A stretch of 6,074 nucleotides of DNA from Pseudomonadota bacterium (GCA_021795795.1 JAJYPA010000500.1:1-6074); one strand, 5' to 3'. Shown: positions 1-5,968, counted from the first letter of the stretch. A program made the numbers and translations. Notes: a model not told the origin generated them from the sequence alone.

Positions 1-2
1 TC

Positions 3-545
3 GAACCCGGGAAGGGCATGACTTGCTATTTGCCACATTCCAAGGGCGATCGCGAATTTACTGGCCGCAGCTTCCGCTGCCCGGCGCTTTCCCGTCTTTG
101 TCCCGTTACCGCCTATGAAAACTGGATTGCCGTCTCGGGCCTGACCTCGGGACCGGTTTTCCGGGGCATTGATCGATGGGGCAATGTGGGAACCGATGCG
201 ATTGCATCGGGCAGTGTCATCCCGTGGTTGCGGCAGCTATTCCATGCCGCGGGGGTGGAGGCACCGGAGCGCTACAGCAGCCATTCCCTGCGGCGCGGCT
301 TTGCCGGCTGGGCGCGTGCCAGCGGCTGGGATCTGAAGGAATTGATGGAATATGTGGGCTGGAAGGATGTCAAGTCGGCGTTGCGTTATATCGAGATATC
401 TGCCGACGATCTCAGCGCCAGATTCGAACAGGGACTAGCCATGCCGGATTCCCGGCTCGCACCTGATGACAGTTCTGCCTCGCCCAACCCCGATACTCGC
501 CCGCGGACGACAAAACAGAAGCCGTCGCTCAAGATCGTCAAGTGA
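3..545 (+). CDS. Tyrosine recombinase/site-specific integrase, C-terminal part (5' end off window)
   Basis: The frame is open from the left edge (Glu-Pro-Gly-Lys-Gly precede the first Met at 18), so that Met is internal. Counting from it, the catalytic half of a tyrosine recombinase is visible: a probable beta-hairpin lysine in HSKGD (K9), the H-x-x-R motif as HSLRR (H89, R92), a Trp in the His/Trp position (W115 in VGWKD) and the nucleophile Y124 in ALRYIE. The first catalytic Arg and the N-terminal DNA-binding domain lie off the window. After the tyrosine comes a roughly 50-residue polar tail rich in Pro, Ser, Asp and Lys, probably disordered. Such enzymes cut and rejoin DNA through a 3'-phosphotyrosine. 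In this setting the likely job is resolving transposition cointegrates, but an independent integrase cannot be excluded. Its stop overlaps the start of the HNH gene by four bases (GTGA), implying coupled translation. Confidence 0.9.
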   Translation, partial: EPGKGMTCYLPHSKGDREFTGRSFRCPALSRLCPVTAYENWIAVSGLTSGPVFRGIDRWGNVGTDAIASGSVIPWLRQLFHAAGVEAPERYSSHSLRRGFAGWARASGWDLKELMEYVGWKDVKSALRYIEISADDLSARFEQGLAMPDSRLAPDDSSASPNPDTRPRTTKQKPSLKIVK

Positions 546-1090
546 CTGCGAACGCGAACGCTTCGCCAGCCGAACTCGCCTCCCGGCTGGCCGAAGAGCA
601 GGCCAAAGTTCGCAAGCTGGAAATCATCTTCGGGAAATGGTGGCGCCACTATGCCGTCCCGTACGAATTTCGCTACACCCTGTACACCGAAAATCCCGCT
701 TGTCCCTATTGCGGCGGTCCATTGGGTCCGTCCAGCACAAGCGATGCGCCCGAGGAAAACGAATCCGAACAGTCGGCCCATCTCGACCACATGGATCCGC
801 TATCCAAAGGCGGGGAGGATTCCATCCGCAATGCGGTGTACGTCTGCGCCAAATGTAACCTGGCCAAGCGCGACCGGCTTTTCATCGATTGGCTGGAGAT
901 ACTGCCGCCCGAGTTACGGGAAAAAGCCCGGGTAGTCTATGTCGCCAAACATGGCCACCCGCCTGAGGCCTTTCAGCCGGCAACTAAACACGTGCGACTC
1001 GTGCAGCCCCGCATCGAGTTGCAGTTTGACGAGGTGGTATTGCGCAGACTGTTTCCCAAGCCCATCGTCACCGGTCCGCCAGGCGGTTAA
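542..1090 (+). CDS. HNH endonuclease family protein, coupled to the recombinase
   Basis: This 182-residue protein has a clear HNH core with structural zinc ligands: C54-P-Y-C57, the H80-L-D-H83 catalytic motif, the P-x-x-x-G-G turn, N97, then C102-A-K-C105 followed by Asn and K109. The layout is that of the McrA/HNH-type nucleases (Cys4 zinc site plus beta-beta-alpha metal fold). The first 30 residues are helical and charged. The start is GTG at 542, which overlaps the recombinase stop (GTGA). No strong Shine-Dalgarno precedes it, so translation probably depends on ribosomes finishing the upstream gene. Coupling suggests the two proteins act together or are needed in fixed ratio. A role in nicking or processing DNA for transposon resolution or transfer is inference; it could also be a homing-type or defence nuclease carried as cargo. 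All key residues are present, so it is likely active. Confidence 0.88.
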   Translation: MTANANASPAELASRLAEEQAKVRKLEIIFGKWWRHYAVPYEFRYTLYTENPACPYCGGPLGPSSTSDAPEENESEQSAHLDHMDPLSKGGEDSIRNAVYVCAKCNLAKRDRLFIDWLEILPPELREKARVVYVAKHGHPPEAFQPATKHVRLVQPRIELQFDEVVLRRLFPKPIVTGPPGG

Positions 1091-1115
1091 CGGCGCGGCG
1101 GTGGCTGGAGCCGAC
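1091..1115. other. 25-bp gap between converging stop codons
   Basis: The HNH stop (TAA, 1088-1090) and the transposase stop (TGA, read from 1118 to 1116) face each other across 25 GC-rich bases. I see no strong terminator hairpin and no room for a transposon end here. Transcripts from both sides probably run into the opposite gene and could be antisense to each other. Confidence 0.7.
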
Positions 1116-4043
1116 TCAAGCGCTCGCCACCCCCCTGGCGCCGGCCAACAGCCACTCCCGATATTCATTGATCGGGAAGCTGAACGTGCCACGGAAATTG
1201 ATATTCGAAAAATGGGCCGGGCTGACATTTTGCAACCAGTTCAGATCGTCCCCCGCATCGGCCAGGCTGCCATCGCCGATGACGTGCTCCTGCATCTTGC
1301 TGGCAGTCCACGCCAGACACAGGTTTGTCAGCAGCGTCAACGACCCGGATACGGCATAGAGCTCATCTTCATGTTGGCCGCGCGGTTTGGAGAAAGTCCC
1401 CGCATTGATGGCACGCTGCAGGGTATGGACGGCTTCGCCATGCACCAGAATCCGGTTGATCGTTCGCCTTAGGTCCTCGCTCAAAAAATAATCGCAGAGA
1501 TAAATGCTGCGGATCAGCCTTCCCAGGTGCACACCGGCCCGATAAATCGGGCTGTCGGAACTGGCTGAGCCAAACCGCGCCAAGGCAACCGTCGCGGTAG
1601 TGTGTCCGGTTTCGATCGATGCAGTGAGGCGCACCAGATTGTCCCATTCGGCCCGTATCTGGCGCAGCGAGATATTGGGAATGACCACCCCTTGTAGCGA
1701 TTCAGGCACGTTTTTCATGTTGCTCGGCAGGTAAAGCCTACGCTCTGCCAATCTGGCCAACCGGGGGCAGAGCGCAAATCCGAGCAGTTTCGCGATGGCC
1801 ATCGCAAACTCCGTATAACCATGGGTATCCACCGCCAACCGGTCAATGTCGATTTCCGTCTGCCGGATCGCGCCCTCTATGGCGGCGCCGGCCTGGCGTT
1901 CGTTGAGGATGATCGGCTGATCGTAGATCACGCTCCAGAAATCGGACAGGTGCGTATAGGTTCCCACCGAGGGCACGCGACGTTTGGGGTCCATGCGCGC
2001 TACCCAGATTTGCCGCGAGACATCGAGGCTCATCATGTCGGAGGAGGCCAAGGTACCATCCCCCCAGATGGAGGCAATAGGCAGACGCCGCTGCAAACCG
2101 ATGACTGCATCGTTTGCAGCGCGCACAACGCCGCGATCCTCAAATAACTGCATACCAGCGGTGATTTGGCTTGGCTTGAGTTGTGGCACCATCAGACTGA
2201 CGCCGCTGGCGTCAAGCGCACTGCCATGTGCCAGCATGCCGGCGTATACCTGCAGCAACTCCGTCGGGCTGCGGGCGGGACGCCCCAAGACAACCTTGCT
2301 GAACCCGGTACGGCTGTCCATTTCCAGAATGAGATCGGGAAGTTGAACAACGCCGATTTTTGAGAACAGTGCGTTTCGCTTTCGCTCGATCTCGGGACGT
2401 GCCTCCGCGGCCCTGACGCGAGGTACATGGATAGCACCGGCCTCGATGCTGATTCTACCCTGGGAGATTGCGGCAGCGACGGCAGTCAGCTTCTGTTCAA
2501 GTTCCGCTACCAGCCGATCAATGATGTCGTCCGCGCTGCGGGGGAGATTCAATTGTGCATAACGCTTTGTCCTCTCCTTGGCCCAGCGCTGCTCATCGAT
2601 CAGCAAACGGTGCCGGCCGCGGAATTTCTCGCTGTGATCTACGTATACGGCGCCACTACGCAGAGACTTGCGCAGTCCGATCAGGGTTACGGCTTCGAGA
2701 CCCCGCATTGCGCGTTCGCGGTCCTCACCTTCGATGATGTCCTTCCAGGGCGCGGGGATCGAAACCCCGGGTTTTGTTGGTAGGGCGGAGATTTTCTGCC
2801 GGTACAGGCTCCGCAAATAGTCGGCGCATTCTTTGCTGGGATTATCTTCTTCGGCCTGGATTTCGAGTTTCTGGAGTTCGCTGAGCAGCGACCGTAAGGA
2901 TGGGTTCGGCTCGGAAAGGATATGGCGTGCGGCAGCGGCTCGTGTCGGAAACTGCGGGGGCCTGTAGCCTTCCTCAAGTTGTTTGACATAGTTCCTGAAG
3001 TCCGCGTCGGACAAGGCTGCATCGCGTGATCGCTCGAATATCTTGGTGAGCATCTCCCGAGAGGATACCGTTTCCTCGGCCTCCAGCAAGCGAGCCTTGT
3101 CGTAGGCATTGCGGACGATTTTCGATATCTGGCGAGCGCCCAACAAGATCGCTGCGTCGGAGGCCTGCATCAGCGCCATCTTTAGGAAACATACCAAGCG
3201 TAGACTCCGGATCGGATCCTTCAGTTCGCGGTATTTAACCGGACGAATGTTATGGAGTTGCGTGGCATATGAGCGAACCTTTTCGATGGCAACGCTATCC
3301 AGGTTCAACTCATGAACCCCGATTCCTTTGAGGAAGTTGATCCGTTCCATTCGTTCCCGGAGGGCATGGATCGATTTGCGGCGAGGTGGCTGCTGCAGCC
3401 ATTCGAGCGTTGAGCGTCCTGTGTTGAGCCGCGGTTTCAGGACGGCTGCCTCCCACCGAGCCAGCTCTCTTGCGGGTAACTGTTCCCGGATAAGGTGGAA
3501 TAATCCTTCTTCGGAGTCTGCCATTGCACGGCGCGCGTAATCCCGGATGGTGCGGTCGGCGATGGAAATGTAACGATGCTGGTAAAGCCACAGTTTCCCA
3601 CGCTCAACGAGGACATCGACCGCGGCCACATGCCTGGCCTCCTGACTCAAATAGGGAAGCAATCCCTTCAGCTCCTCGGGCGTGGCTTTTGAAAATCCGA
3701 GCGCCTTCATAGCCCACCATTGATGCTCATAGAGGGTTTTTGGGCGTTTGTAGATTGCTCTGAGGGTTGCGATGGTGAGGGGTGGGACATCGAGCTGAGC
3801 CGCGATGTGGCGTAGCAGCCTGGCCGGAATAACTCGAACGGCCTCAAGAGGACATCCCGTCATCTTGAGGAAACCAAACTGAATCGCGGCAGCGACCTTC
3901 AAATTCGCCTTGTTCCGAGATCGAATTACGGCAAGTTCCGCCTCGTTGAACGTGAAGAATGCCTGTAGTTCGATGGCCGAAAGGGATTTAGGGAAAGTAG
4001 AGGTGCCGAGGTACTGATACTGCCAACGGTGAATGTCGGGCAT
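1116..4043 (-). CDS. tnpA: Tn3-family transposase TnpA (DDE, full length)
   Basis: The 975-residue product matches the usual length of Tn3-family transposases (about 950-1020). The N-terminal third (about 1-165) has the DUF4158-type DNA-binding region, including FTFNEAEL and a FGFLKMTG segment. The C-terminal DDE_Tnp_Tn3 region spans roughly 580-965. The catalytic triad is visible: D662 in SIWGDG, D739 in VDTHGYTE, and E870 in LVHGEAVHTL. Spacings of 77 and 131 residues agree with the Tn3 and Tn4430 enzymes as I recall them. The enzyme catalyses replicative transposition, joining donor and target into a cointegrate. The ATG at 4043-4041 is preceded by GAGGGAGGC with a 5-base gap, a strong ribosome-binding site, which supports this start. 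No frameshift or internal stop is seen, so the gene looks functional. It converges on the recombinase-HNH pair. Confidence 0.97.
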   Translation of the reverse strand: MPDIHRWQYQYLGTSTFPKSLSAIELQAFFTFNEAELAVIRSRNKANLKVAAAIQFGFLKMTGCPLEAVRVIPARLLRHIAAQLDVPPLTIATLRAIYKRPKTLYEHQWWAMKALGFSKATPEELKGLLPYLSQEARHVAAVDVLVERGKLWLYQHRYISIADRTIRDYARRAMADSEEGLFHLIREQLPARELARWEAAVLKPRLNTGRSTLEWLQQPPRRKSIHALRERMERINFLKGIGVHELNLDSVAIEKVRSYATQLHNIRPVKYRELKDPIRSLRLVCFLKMALMQASDAAILLGARQISKIVRNAYDKARLLEAEETVSSREMLTKIFERSRDAALSDADFRNYVKQLEEGYRPPQFPTRAAAARHILSEPNPSLRSLLSELQKLEIQAEEDNPSKECADYLRSLYRQKISALPTKPGVSIPAPWKDIIEGEDRERAMRGLEAVTLIGLRKSLRSGAVYVDHSEKFRGRHRLLIDEQRWAKERTKRYAQLNLPRSADDIIDRLVAELEQKLTAVAAAISQGRISIEAGAIHVPRVRAAEARPEIERKRNALFSKIGVVQLPDLILEMDSRTGFSKVVLGRPARSPTELLQVYAGMLAHGSALDASGVSLMVPQLKPSQITAGMQLFEDRGVVRAANDAVIGLQRRLPIASIWGDGTLASSDMMSLDVSRQIWVARMDPKRRVPSVGTYTHLSDFWSVIYDQPIILNERQAGAAIEGAIRQTEIDIDRLAVDTHGYTEFAMAIAKLLGFALCPRLARLAERRLYLPSNMKNVPESLQGVVIPNISLRQIRAEWDNLVRLTASIETGHTTATVALARFGSASSDSPIYRAGVHLGRLIRSIYLCDYFLSEDLRRTINRILVHGEAVHTLQRAINAGTFSKPRGQHEDELYAVSGSLTLLTNLCLAWTASKMQEHVIGDGSLADAGDDLNWLQNVSPAHFSNINFRGTFSFPINEYREWLLAGARGVASA

Positions 4044-4047
4044 TTTT

Positions 4048-4056
4048 GCCTCCCTC
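4048..4056 (-). promoter_or_regulatory. Ribosome-binding site of tnpA
   Basis: On the minus strand GAGGGAGGC lies just upstream of the transposase ATG; the GGAGG core is five bases from the start codon. It fixes the start choice. Confidence 0.8.
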
Positions 4057-4070
4057 GATATGAGAAGGCC

Positions 4071-4100
4071 AATTTAGCGCTATCGGATCTACACGGTCAA
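4071..4100 (-). promoter_or_regulatory. Likely sigma70-type promoter of tnpA
   Basis: Read on the minus strand, TTGACC (4100-4095, five of six consensus bases) is followed after 18 bases by TAAATT (4076-4071, four of six). Transcription would begin near 4064 and give a leader of about 20 bases that just contains the ribosome-binding site. This is the best promoter-like pair between the transposase start and the element end, but it is a motif match only. Confidence 0.45.
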
Positions 4101-4165
4101 CCATAACACCATGAAATAACAGGTGAATTAAGATCTCTCCAACCTGAACCGCAATCTATGTGAAT

Positions 4166-4203
4166 TGACAACGCCAAAATCAGCACGAAAAGTACGGGAA
4201 CCC
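4166..4203. repeat. Candidate right terminal inverted repeat of the transposon
   Basis: If the element ends where the DUF3309-type gene resumes, its tip read inward (minus strand) begins GGGTTCCCGTACTTTTCG. A G-run at the tip and an end of about 38 bp are typical of Tn3-family elements. The partner repeat is off the window, so the repeat cannot be confirmed and the inner boundary at 38 bp is assumed from the family. The following bases TGAAC (4204-4208) would be the 5-bp target duplication if the tip is exactly at 4203. Confidence 0.4.
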
Positions 4204-4206
4204 TGA

Positions 4207-4353
4207 ACCATTGTTTTAATCATCGTTGTCCTGATGCTGATCGGGGTAATACCCGTGTGGCCGCACAGCCGGAATTGGGGTTACGGCCCAAGCGGCGGGC
4301 TGGGGCTGATCCTGATCATTCTGCTCGTGCTGCTTTTGCTGGGGCGGTTATGA
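4207..4353 (+). pseudogene. DUF3309-type small membrane protein, start removed by the insertion
   Basis: The frame reads TIVLIIVVLMLIG, then VIPVWPHSRNWGYGPSGG, then a second hydrophobic stretch ending LLLLGRL and a TGA stop. DUF3309 proteins are about 50 residues with two membrane segments joined by a W-P-x-S-R-x-W-G-Y-G-P-S-G loop, and typically begin Met plus one or two residues and then Thr-Ile. Here the codon before Thr is an in-frame TGA (4204-4206), so the native start is gone while the rest is intact. Internal ATG at 4234 could give a 39-residue product lacking half of the first membrane segment, but no ribosome-binding site precedes it. I read this as a gene cut at its first codons by the transposon. 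The family's function is unknown. Confidence 0.8.
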
Positions 4354-4436
4354 GACGCACCTTCCGGTACGGCTGAACGGGGTTGGGCCGTGTAATCAAG
4401 GCCCATAGCAGACGGTTCTGGATAACCCCGGAATTA

Positions 4437-4466
4437 AAGAAGGCCCGCACTACTGCGGGCCTTCTT
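4437..4466. terminator. Bidirectional rho-independent terminator
   Basis: A perfect 13-bp stem (AAGAAGGCCCGCA and its complement) encloses the 4-base loop CTAC. On the plus strand it is followed by ATTT, on the minus strand by TTAATT, and the arms themselves end in A/T-rich AAGAAG/CTTCTT. It sits between the rightward DUF3309 remnant and the leftward lipoprotein gene and could end transcripts from both. Confidence 0.85.
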
Positions 4467-4594
4467 ATTTGGCTCACCGACCTGGGCCCGAACCAGAAAC
4501 CTGCGGACAGGCGTTTCGGAAACCGGGATCATGTTTGCTTAATGCCGCCCTTTGTCGAAACGCGTGACCCGGCAATCGAGCGAAAAGGGGCGGA

Positions 4595-4936
4595 CTAATT
4601 CCGGTCTCGGTAGTCATCGTCGCGACGGTCGTCCCGATTGTCACCGGGGCCTCTGCCGCCGCGGTCATCGCCACGGCCTCTGTGCCTGACCTCTCTGGGG
4701 TAGCGATCCCTGGGTAGCTCCCTCCAGGGGCCCGTTTTTGCGTTGGAGTAGCTCCAGCTATTGTTGTGGAAGTAGTAGTAATAACCGCTGTGATAGTAGT
4801 AGGGGTCCGCGCCTAACTCCACAACCAGTGGCAGCGCCGGGGCCACAGTGTATCCAGGACCATAGTCTGCGGGAGTCACTACGCATGCGGTAAGCAACGG
4901 CGCCGCAAGTAATGCGACATAGAGTTTGCTGAACAT
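4595..4936 (-). CDS. Small lipoprotein with Tyr-rich core and Arg/Asp-rich tail
   Basis: The 113-residue product starts with a lipoprotein signal peptide: Lys-4, a hydrophobic stretch and a lipobox LLTAC with the lipidated Cys at 18. The residue after Cys is Val, with no Asp at +2, so outer-membrane sorting is expected. The middle (about 37-82) has a Tyr-rich segment DPYYYHSGYYYYF, then SWSYSNAKTGPW and LPRDRYPRE, a pattern I associate with short uncharacterised lipoproteins in betaproteobacteria. Residues 83-113 are low-complexity Arg, Asp and Gly, probably disordered. The ATG is preceded on the minus strand by GAGGAGAAC with the AGGAG seven bases away, supporting this start. It is a single gene, ending 128 bp before the terminator. 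No enzymatic motif is seen and the function is unknown; a role at the outer membrane or cell surface is inferred from the lipobox. Confidence 0.85.
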   Translation of the reverse strand: MFSKLYVALLAAPLLTACVVTPADYGPGYTVAPALPLVVELGADPYYYHSGYYYYFHNNSWSYSNAKTGPWRELPRDRYPREVRHRGRGDDRGGRGPGDNRDDRRDDDYRDRN

Positions 4937-5155
4937 ATCGGTTCTCCTCGATGTGTATCCTGAATACGTTGCTGAGGTTCACCCGCTTCCTTGTGAGTTC
5001 GTCGCAAATCCAAGAAGCATGGTCAGTGAATCCGCTTTTGATGCTAGCCCATGAAGATTGGGTTTCAAGCAGCCCAGCTTTCCATCCGCGCGCTGGAGTT
5101 ACCAGAATTTCGTGGGAGCGACAAATGCCTGTCCTAGATTTCGGGCATTTCTACG

Positions 5156-5183
5156 ATTTAACATAATATACATTATGCGAAAT
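5156..5183 (-). other. dif: Chromosomal dif site (XerC/XerD recombination site)
   Basis: Read on the plus strand this is the reverse complement of dif. The XerD arm ATTTAACATAA (5156-5166) matches the E. coli arm at all 11 positions. The central hexamer (5167-5172) matches at all six. The XerC arm (5173-5183) starts TTATGCG as in E. coli and differs only at three of its last four bases, giving 25 of 28 identical from memory of the E. coli site. The less conserved outer XerC arm is expected, since it varies between groups. XerC and XerD resolve chromosome dimers here at cell division, activated by FtsK. A chromosomal dif normally marks the replication terminus. A plasmid, second-replicon or mobile-element dif-like site is the alternative. 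Confidence 0.9.
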
Positions 5184-5191
5184 AATGTATA
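5167..5191. repeat. 10-bp inverted repeat formed by dif core and adjacent half-copy
   Basis: TATACATTAT (5167-5176) inside dif is repeated in inverted form as ATAATGTATA (5182-5191), with five bases between. The right arm equals the XerC-proximal four bases plus the central hexamer of a dif site in the opposite orientation; the XerD half that should follow is absent (AAAGG instead). Confidence 0.75.
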
Positions 5192-5202
5192 AAAGGCGGC
5201 AA

Positions 5203-5221
5203 GCATTGCCAACGGCAATGC
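5203..5221. repeat. Short hairpin beside dif
   Basis: GCATTGCC and its perfect complement GGCAATGC are separated by AAC, forming an 8-bp stem with a 3-base loop starting 19 bases after dif. There is no T-run, so it is not a terminator; it may be an operator or chance. Confidence 0.5.
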
Positions 5222-5290
5222 ATCACTGCCACAGAAATTCGAGCTGTTCTCGGCATCGGATGTATCAGATTTGGGCACTGCACCGCTACC

Positions 5291-5449
5291 ATGAAGCTGC
5301 TGTCACCTTCAAAAATAGACTATGCCTGCCCATCGGACCGAAAAATCGTTTTTGGGCTGATTGTTTTCTGCACTGCTGTGACACTCTCATTTTTTCCCGT
5401 GGCCCTTCAGGCCTTTAACGAGTGCAGACCTCAAAGCAAAAGCGGGTGA
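5291..5449 (+). CDS. Possible small single-span membrane protein
   Basis: An ATG-started 52-residue frame begins MKLLSPSKIDYACPSDRK and then has a hydrophobic stretch of about 23 residues (19-42, FGLIVFCTAVTLSFFPVAL) and a short polar tail ending in SG. The shape fits a small inner-membrane protein. There is no ribosome-binding site before the ATG, and I recognise no family. It could equally be a chance frame or the relic of a decayed gene. Confidence 0.2.
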   Translation: MKLLSPSKIDYACPSDRKIVFGLIVFCTAVTLSFFPVALQAFNECRPQSKSG

Positions 5450-5703
5450 TAACTGTGATTGCGTCAAGGGATCTCTAGATGCGGTGAAGCGTTAGAAGCG
5501 AACCGTACAGGGACGCAAGGCTGCACGCCAGATTCTGGGCAAACTGCGACAGAATCACTTCGAAGCATTACGGCAAAACCAGTCCTCTTCTCGCCCTCTC
5601 GGCACTATTTCCGAACGACCTTGCAAGGCCTGGCGTAACGCCACAATTCCCTTGAGTCGACGGTTGGGCAATTCTCGGGCTTAAAGAATGTTCACCCGTG
5701 AAA

Positions 5704-5826
5704 TCAGCCGCTTACGGAATTTTGTTCCAGTTGGTCGATTACTTGCGCTGACAGGTCCGGGAGCATCTCGATCAGGCTATGTGCGCCAGCAGACGGACGG
5801 AGAAACGGGTTGCCCATAAGCTTCAT
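5704..5826 (-). CDS. Possible 40-residue ORF or gene remnant
   Basis: On the minus strand an ATG at 5826-5824 opens a 40-residue frame beginning MKLMGNPFLRPSAGAHS and ending with a helix-like IEMLPDLSAQVIDQLEQN and a TGA stop. Codon choice looks protein-like (many CTG, GAC, ATC, GGC). A second ATG lies at 5817-5815. Neither start has a good ribosome-binding site. It may be the surviving end of a lost gene; no family is recognised. Confidence 0.25.
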   Translation of the reverse strand: MKLMGNPFLRPSAGAHSLIEMLPDLSAQVIDQLEQNSVSG

Positions 5827-5956
5827 GCATCGGAGTCAACATGCGTCCAATTTCTGCACCGTGGCCATGCGCGCAGCTTTTTACAAGGCGGCTTGGCAAA
5901 GAGAAGTGTCTGCCCGGCATGGATTGCCGACGCGCCCACTTGCAGCCCTATCCCAT

Positions 5957-5962
5957 AAAGGA
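5957..5962 (+). promoter_or_regulatory. Ribosome-binding site deciding a GTG start
   Basis: AAAGGA lies six bases before GTG at 5969. No ATG in frame is found until codon 22, inside the signal peptide, so this site supports the GTG start. Confidence 0.7.
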
Positions 5963-5968
5963 ACAACA

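Larger units (their letters stand above)
1..4203. mobile_element. Tn3-family transposon, left end outside the window
   Basis: The stretch carries a tyrosine recombinase, an HNH nuclease and a Tn3-type transposase. The two small genes run rightward and the transposase runs leftward, with only 25 bp between the converging stop codons. That tight packing argues they belong to one unit. The right border is placed near 4203 because the DUF3309-type gene beyond it lacks exactly its first codons. Tn3 elements normally encode a separate recombinase for cointegrate resolution; here the tyrosine recombinase would fill that role, by analogy with TnpI of Tn4430 or TnpS of Tn4651. No serine resolvase is visible. 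The left terminal repeat, the recombination site and any cargo would lie to the left of position 1, so completeness and exact ends cannot be judged. It remains possible that recombinase and nuclease belong to another element into which tnpA landed. Confidence 0.8.
4937..5968. other. Gene-poor region around the dif site
   Basis: About 1 kb between the lipoprotein start and the next gene holds no convincing protein-coding gene. Besides the lipoprotein ribosome-binding site (4941-4949) it contains the dif site, an inverted half-copy of its core, a short hairpin and two weak small ORFs described separately. A 10-bp palindrome CCTTGCAAGG (5619-5628) and a small hairpin TGGCG-TAA-CGCCA (5631-5643) are also present without obvious meaning. 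No tRNA or CRISPR repeat is seen. Confidence 0.7.

Noticed and set aside
9..16. GGGAAGGG, matching the E. coli KOPS motif and pointing toward dif.
   Set aside because: About one such match is expected by chance in a window of this size, and it lies inside the recombinase gene of a mobile element.
386..790. A 134-residue minus-strand frame opposite the recombinase and HNH genes.
   Set aside because: It is antisense to two well-supported genes and shows no domain.
1369..3712. Many plus- and minus-strand frames of 60-140 residues inside the transposase gene.
   Set aside because: They are shadows of the high-GC transposase coding sequence, which is intact with full catalytic triad.
4073..4110. 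A 38-bp stretch that, read inward on the minus strand, runs from GGTGTTATGG to GCGCTAAA and resembles a Tn3-family terminal repeat.
   Set aside because: The tip is not a G-run, it overlaps the likely tnpA promoter, and the break in the DUF3309-type gene places the element's edge about 95 bp further out. It stays an alternative only if the left end shows a matching copy.
4383..4598. A 71-residue plus-strand frame starting with TTG.
   Set aside because: It runs straight through the strong terminator hairpin and has no recognisable protein features.
4951..5166. A 71-residue plus-strand frame running into dif.
   Set aside because: It begins inside the lipoprotein leader, ends in the dif site, and has no ribosome-binding site or family likeness.
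5185..5418. A 77-residue plus-strand frame rich in His, Cys and Arg.
   Set aside because: It starts in the dif half-copy, has unlikely composition and lacks a ribosome-binding site.
5460..5690. Overlapping open frames on the plus strand that look mildly protein-like.
   Set aside because: Two frames look equally plausible, neither has a start with a ribosome-binding site, and no family is recognised.
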